Assembly (NCBI GenBank): GCA_964387935.1
Contig: CAYLZN010000314.1
Location: 1-6,899 of the forward strand
Reading direction: 5' to 3'
Source of the DNA: CAYLZN01 sp964387935
GTDB lineage: Bacteria; Acidobacteriota; Vicinamibacteria; Vicinamibacterales; JAFNAJ01
Length of the DNA stretch: 6,899 nt
The notes under the pieces were generated by a model. The model was not told the origin of the DNA. It saw only the letters and a program-made list of their open reading frames with translations, and made no database searches. Shown here in pieces: positions 6,045 through 6,899 of the stretch. Numbering within the stretch: the stretch's first letter is position 1; each line of letters begins with the position of its first letter. The translations under genes were made by a program, and so were the position numbers.

Positions 6045-6899
6045 AGGTCGTTCCGTACGACGTGTAGAGGAAGACGACCACCACCCAGACGGCCAGGAAG
6101 CGGGCGTCGCGGGAATCGGGACGGAGCAGTCGTCGCAGGACGATCGGCACCGCCAGCAGAGGGAACAGGCCGAACTCCTGCTCGGTGAACAGCCGGAGGA
6201 ACGCCTGGGTGAAGTACGCCACGCCCGTGCCCGAGCTGAGGGCATCGCTGCCCTGGACCGCCACCGCCCGGGCGAGCACGTGCCATCGATGCCAGGGATT
6301 GCCGACACTTACGGCAAAGAACACTGCCTCGAGCCCGATCACGAGCACGATTCCAGCCAACAGCGAGAGCACGTGACCAGCTCGCCGCCGACGTGTGGCG
6401 AAGTGAAAGGCGACGGGAAGCAGCAGGAACCAGGCCACGTCGGCGCAGAGCGTGGCCAGGCCGAGCGCGATTCCGGCGGCGAGCGCCCACCACGGGTGTG
6501 CGAACGAACCGTCGCGCACCAGGCAGAGCGCGGTGAGGGCGGCGAGCAGGCCGACCGGCGCGCACCCGAACAACTGGCTCGCGAAGATGACATCGAGAGG
6601 GAAGAACGACAGGAGGAGCGCCGACAGGAGCCCGACGCGGACGTCGTACACCTGGCGGCCGAGGAGGAACGCAGCTCCGACGGCGAGGATCGCGCTCACG
6701 AATGGCAGCCACGTGGTCGTGACGGGCGACACGCCGAGACTCGCGTACGCCGCTGCCGTCGGCAGGACGAGCCCCGTGCGAACCGCGAAGTGGGAGTCGA
6801 ACGCCCCGGGGTCGCCGACGCTGACCCGGTACGCCGCTTCGATGTAATGCGTGTCGTCGGTGCCCGGATAGCCGCTGAAGAAGACCACCCGCAGGGTCA
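5854..6899 (-). CDS. Multi-spanning GT-C glycosyltransferase, GT39/ArnT-like (N-terminus beyond right edge; frame disrupted near 6044-6060)
   Basis: The frame enters from the right edge (TLRVVFF) and is open to a TGA at 5854-5856. Only about 6045-6899 looks genuine; the Arg/Pro-rich residues after SYGTTSPL are probably out-of-frame reading. The family transfers sugars from polyprenyl-phosphate donors across the inner membrane to protein, lipid or polymer acceptors. The visible start, FFSGYPGTDDTHYIEAAYRV, is the first periplasmic loop with the acidic pair (Asp codons 6853-6858) that serves catalysis or metal binding in GT-C enzymes. About seven hydrophobic segments follow: LPFVSAILAVGAAFLLG, VGLLSALLLSFFPLDVIFA (with the conserved Pro-containing turn), PVGLLAALTALCLV, WWALAAGIALGLATL, a segment ending FLLLPVAFHF, LSLLAGIVLVIGLEAVFFAV and FLAVWVVVVFLYTSYGT. 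The first membrane helix is missing beyond the edge, so the true start lies outside. The gap-free downstream remainder is in another frame. Family confident; substrate unknown. Confidence 0.75.
   Translation of the reverse strand, partial: TLRVVFFSGYPGTDDTHYIEAAYRVSVGDPGAFDSHFAVRTGLVLPTAAAYASLGVSPVTTTWLPFVSAILAVGAAFLLGRQVYDVRVGLLSALLLSFFPLDVIFASQLFGCAPVGLLAALTALCLVRDGSFAHPWWALAAGIALGLATLCADVAWFLLLPVAFHFATRRRRAGHVLSLLAGIVLVIGLEAVFFAVSVGNPWHRWHVLARAVAVQGSDALSSGTGVAYFTQAFLRLFTEQEFGLFPLLAVPIVLRRLLRPDSRDARFLAVWVVVVFLYTSYGTTSPLRFAPLPRLRARARAALRRPLFQGIPPSTRASRPRGRCRHRAPPREPAIRVRQRVNRSQPA

Noticed and set aside
5337..6308. Single minus-strand protein read straight through the N gap
   Set aside because: The middle of this frame (about 5702-6044) is probably real coding sequence, but its first part is out of frame with the membrane domain. 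Its last part, beyond the gap, is antisense to the PNPOx-NTF2 gene.

Overview
This is high-GC bacterial DNA (roughly two-thirds G+C, with strong G/C preference at third codon positions). It carries parts or all of six protein-coding loci and no RNA genes. The gene content fits a soil- or sediment-type Acidobacteriota, possibly the Vicinamibacteria: a Tat-exported gluconate-dehydrogenase-subunit-3-like protein, a secreted GH20 hexosaminidase, exported proteins of little-known type, and short G/C-rich heptamer repeats between genes. That placement is inference, because no rRNA or phylogenetic marker is present. A run of 10 N points to a draft or metagenome assembly.

Layout: (1) 1-277, minus, is the N-terminal part of a Tat-signal gluconate 2-dehydrogenase subunit 3-like protein that runs off the left edge. 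(2) It diverges across about 110 bp from a complete secreted GH20 beta-N-acetylhexosaminidase (387-2072, plus). (3) A 35-bp convergent gap, made almost entirely of an AGCCYTG-type heptamer repeat that overlaps the GH20 stop codon, separates it from (4) a minus-strand exported protein (2108-3400). This protein has two similar small beta modules, a Pro/Ala-rich linker and a C-terminal outer-membrane beta-barrel ending in Phe. (5) A divergent 205-bp spacer holds a strong inverted repeat and a -10-like box. It leads to a plus-strand pair: an RluA-family pseudouridine synthase (3606-4565) and, 31 bp on, a secreted protein joining a pyridoxamine-5'-phosphate-oxidase-like flavin-binding fold to an NTF2/SnoaL-like domain (4597-5607). 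(6) Converging on it from the right edge is a multi-spanning GT-C (GT39/ArnT-type) glycosyltransferase gene. It is broken: the reading frame changes near 6044-6060, and there is a 10-N gap at 5692-5701 just before the apparent true C-terminus at 5614.

The genes do not form one obvious pathway. Four of the six loci encode proteins with export signals, so the region leans toward cell-envelope and periplasmic functions: amino-sugar polymer degradation, an outer-membrane barrel, a periplasmic redox-type subunit and lipid-linked sugar transfer. The tRNA/rRNA modification enzyme is the odd one out. I see no defence island, CRISPR array, integrase, IS element or other clear novel system. The points most worth a second look are the broken glycosyltransferase, the PNPOx-NTF2 fusion, the duplicated-module barrel protein and the heptamer repeat.
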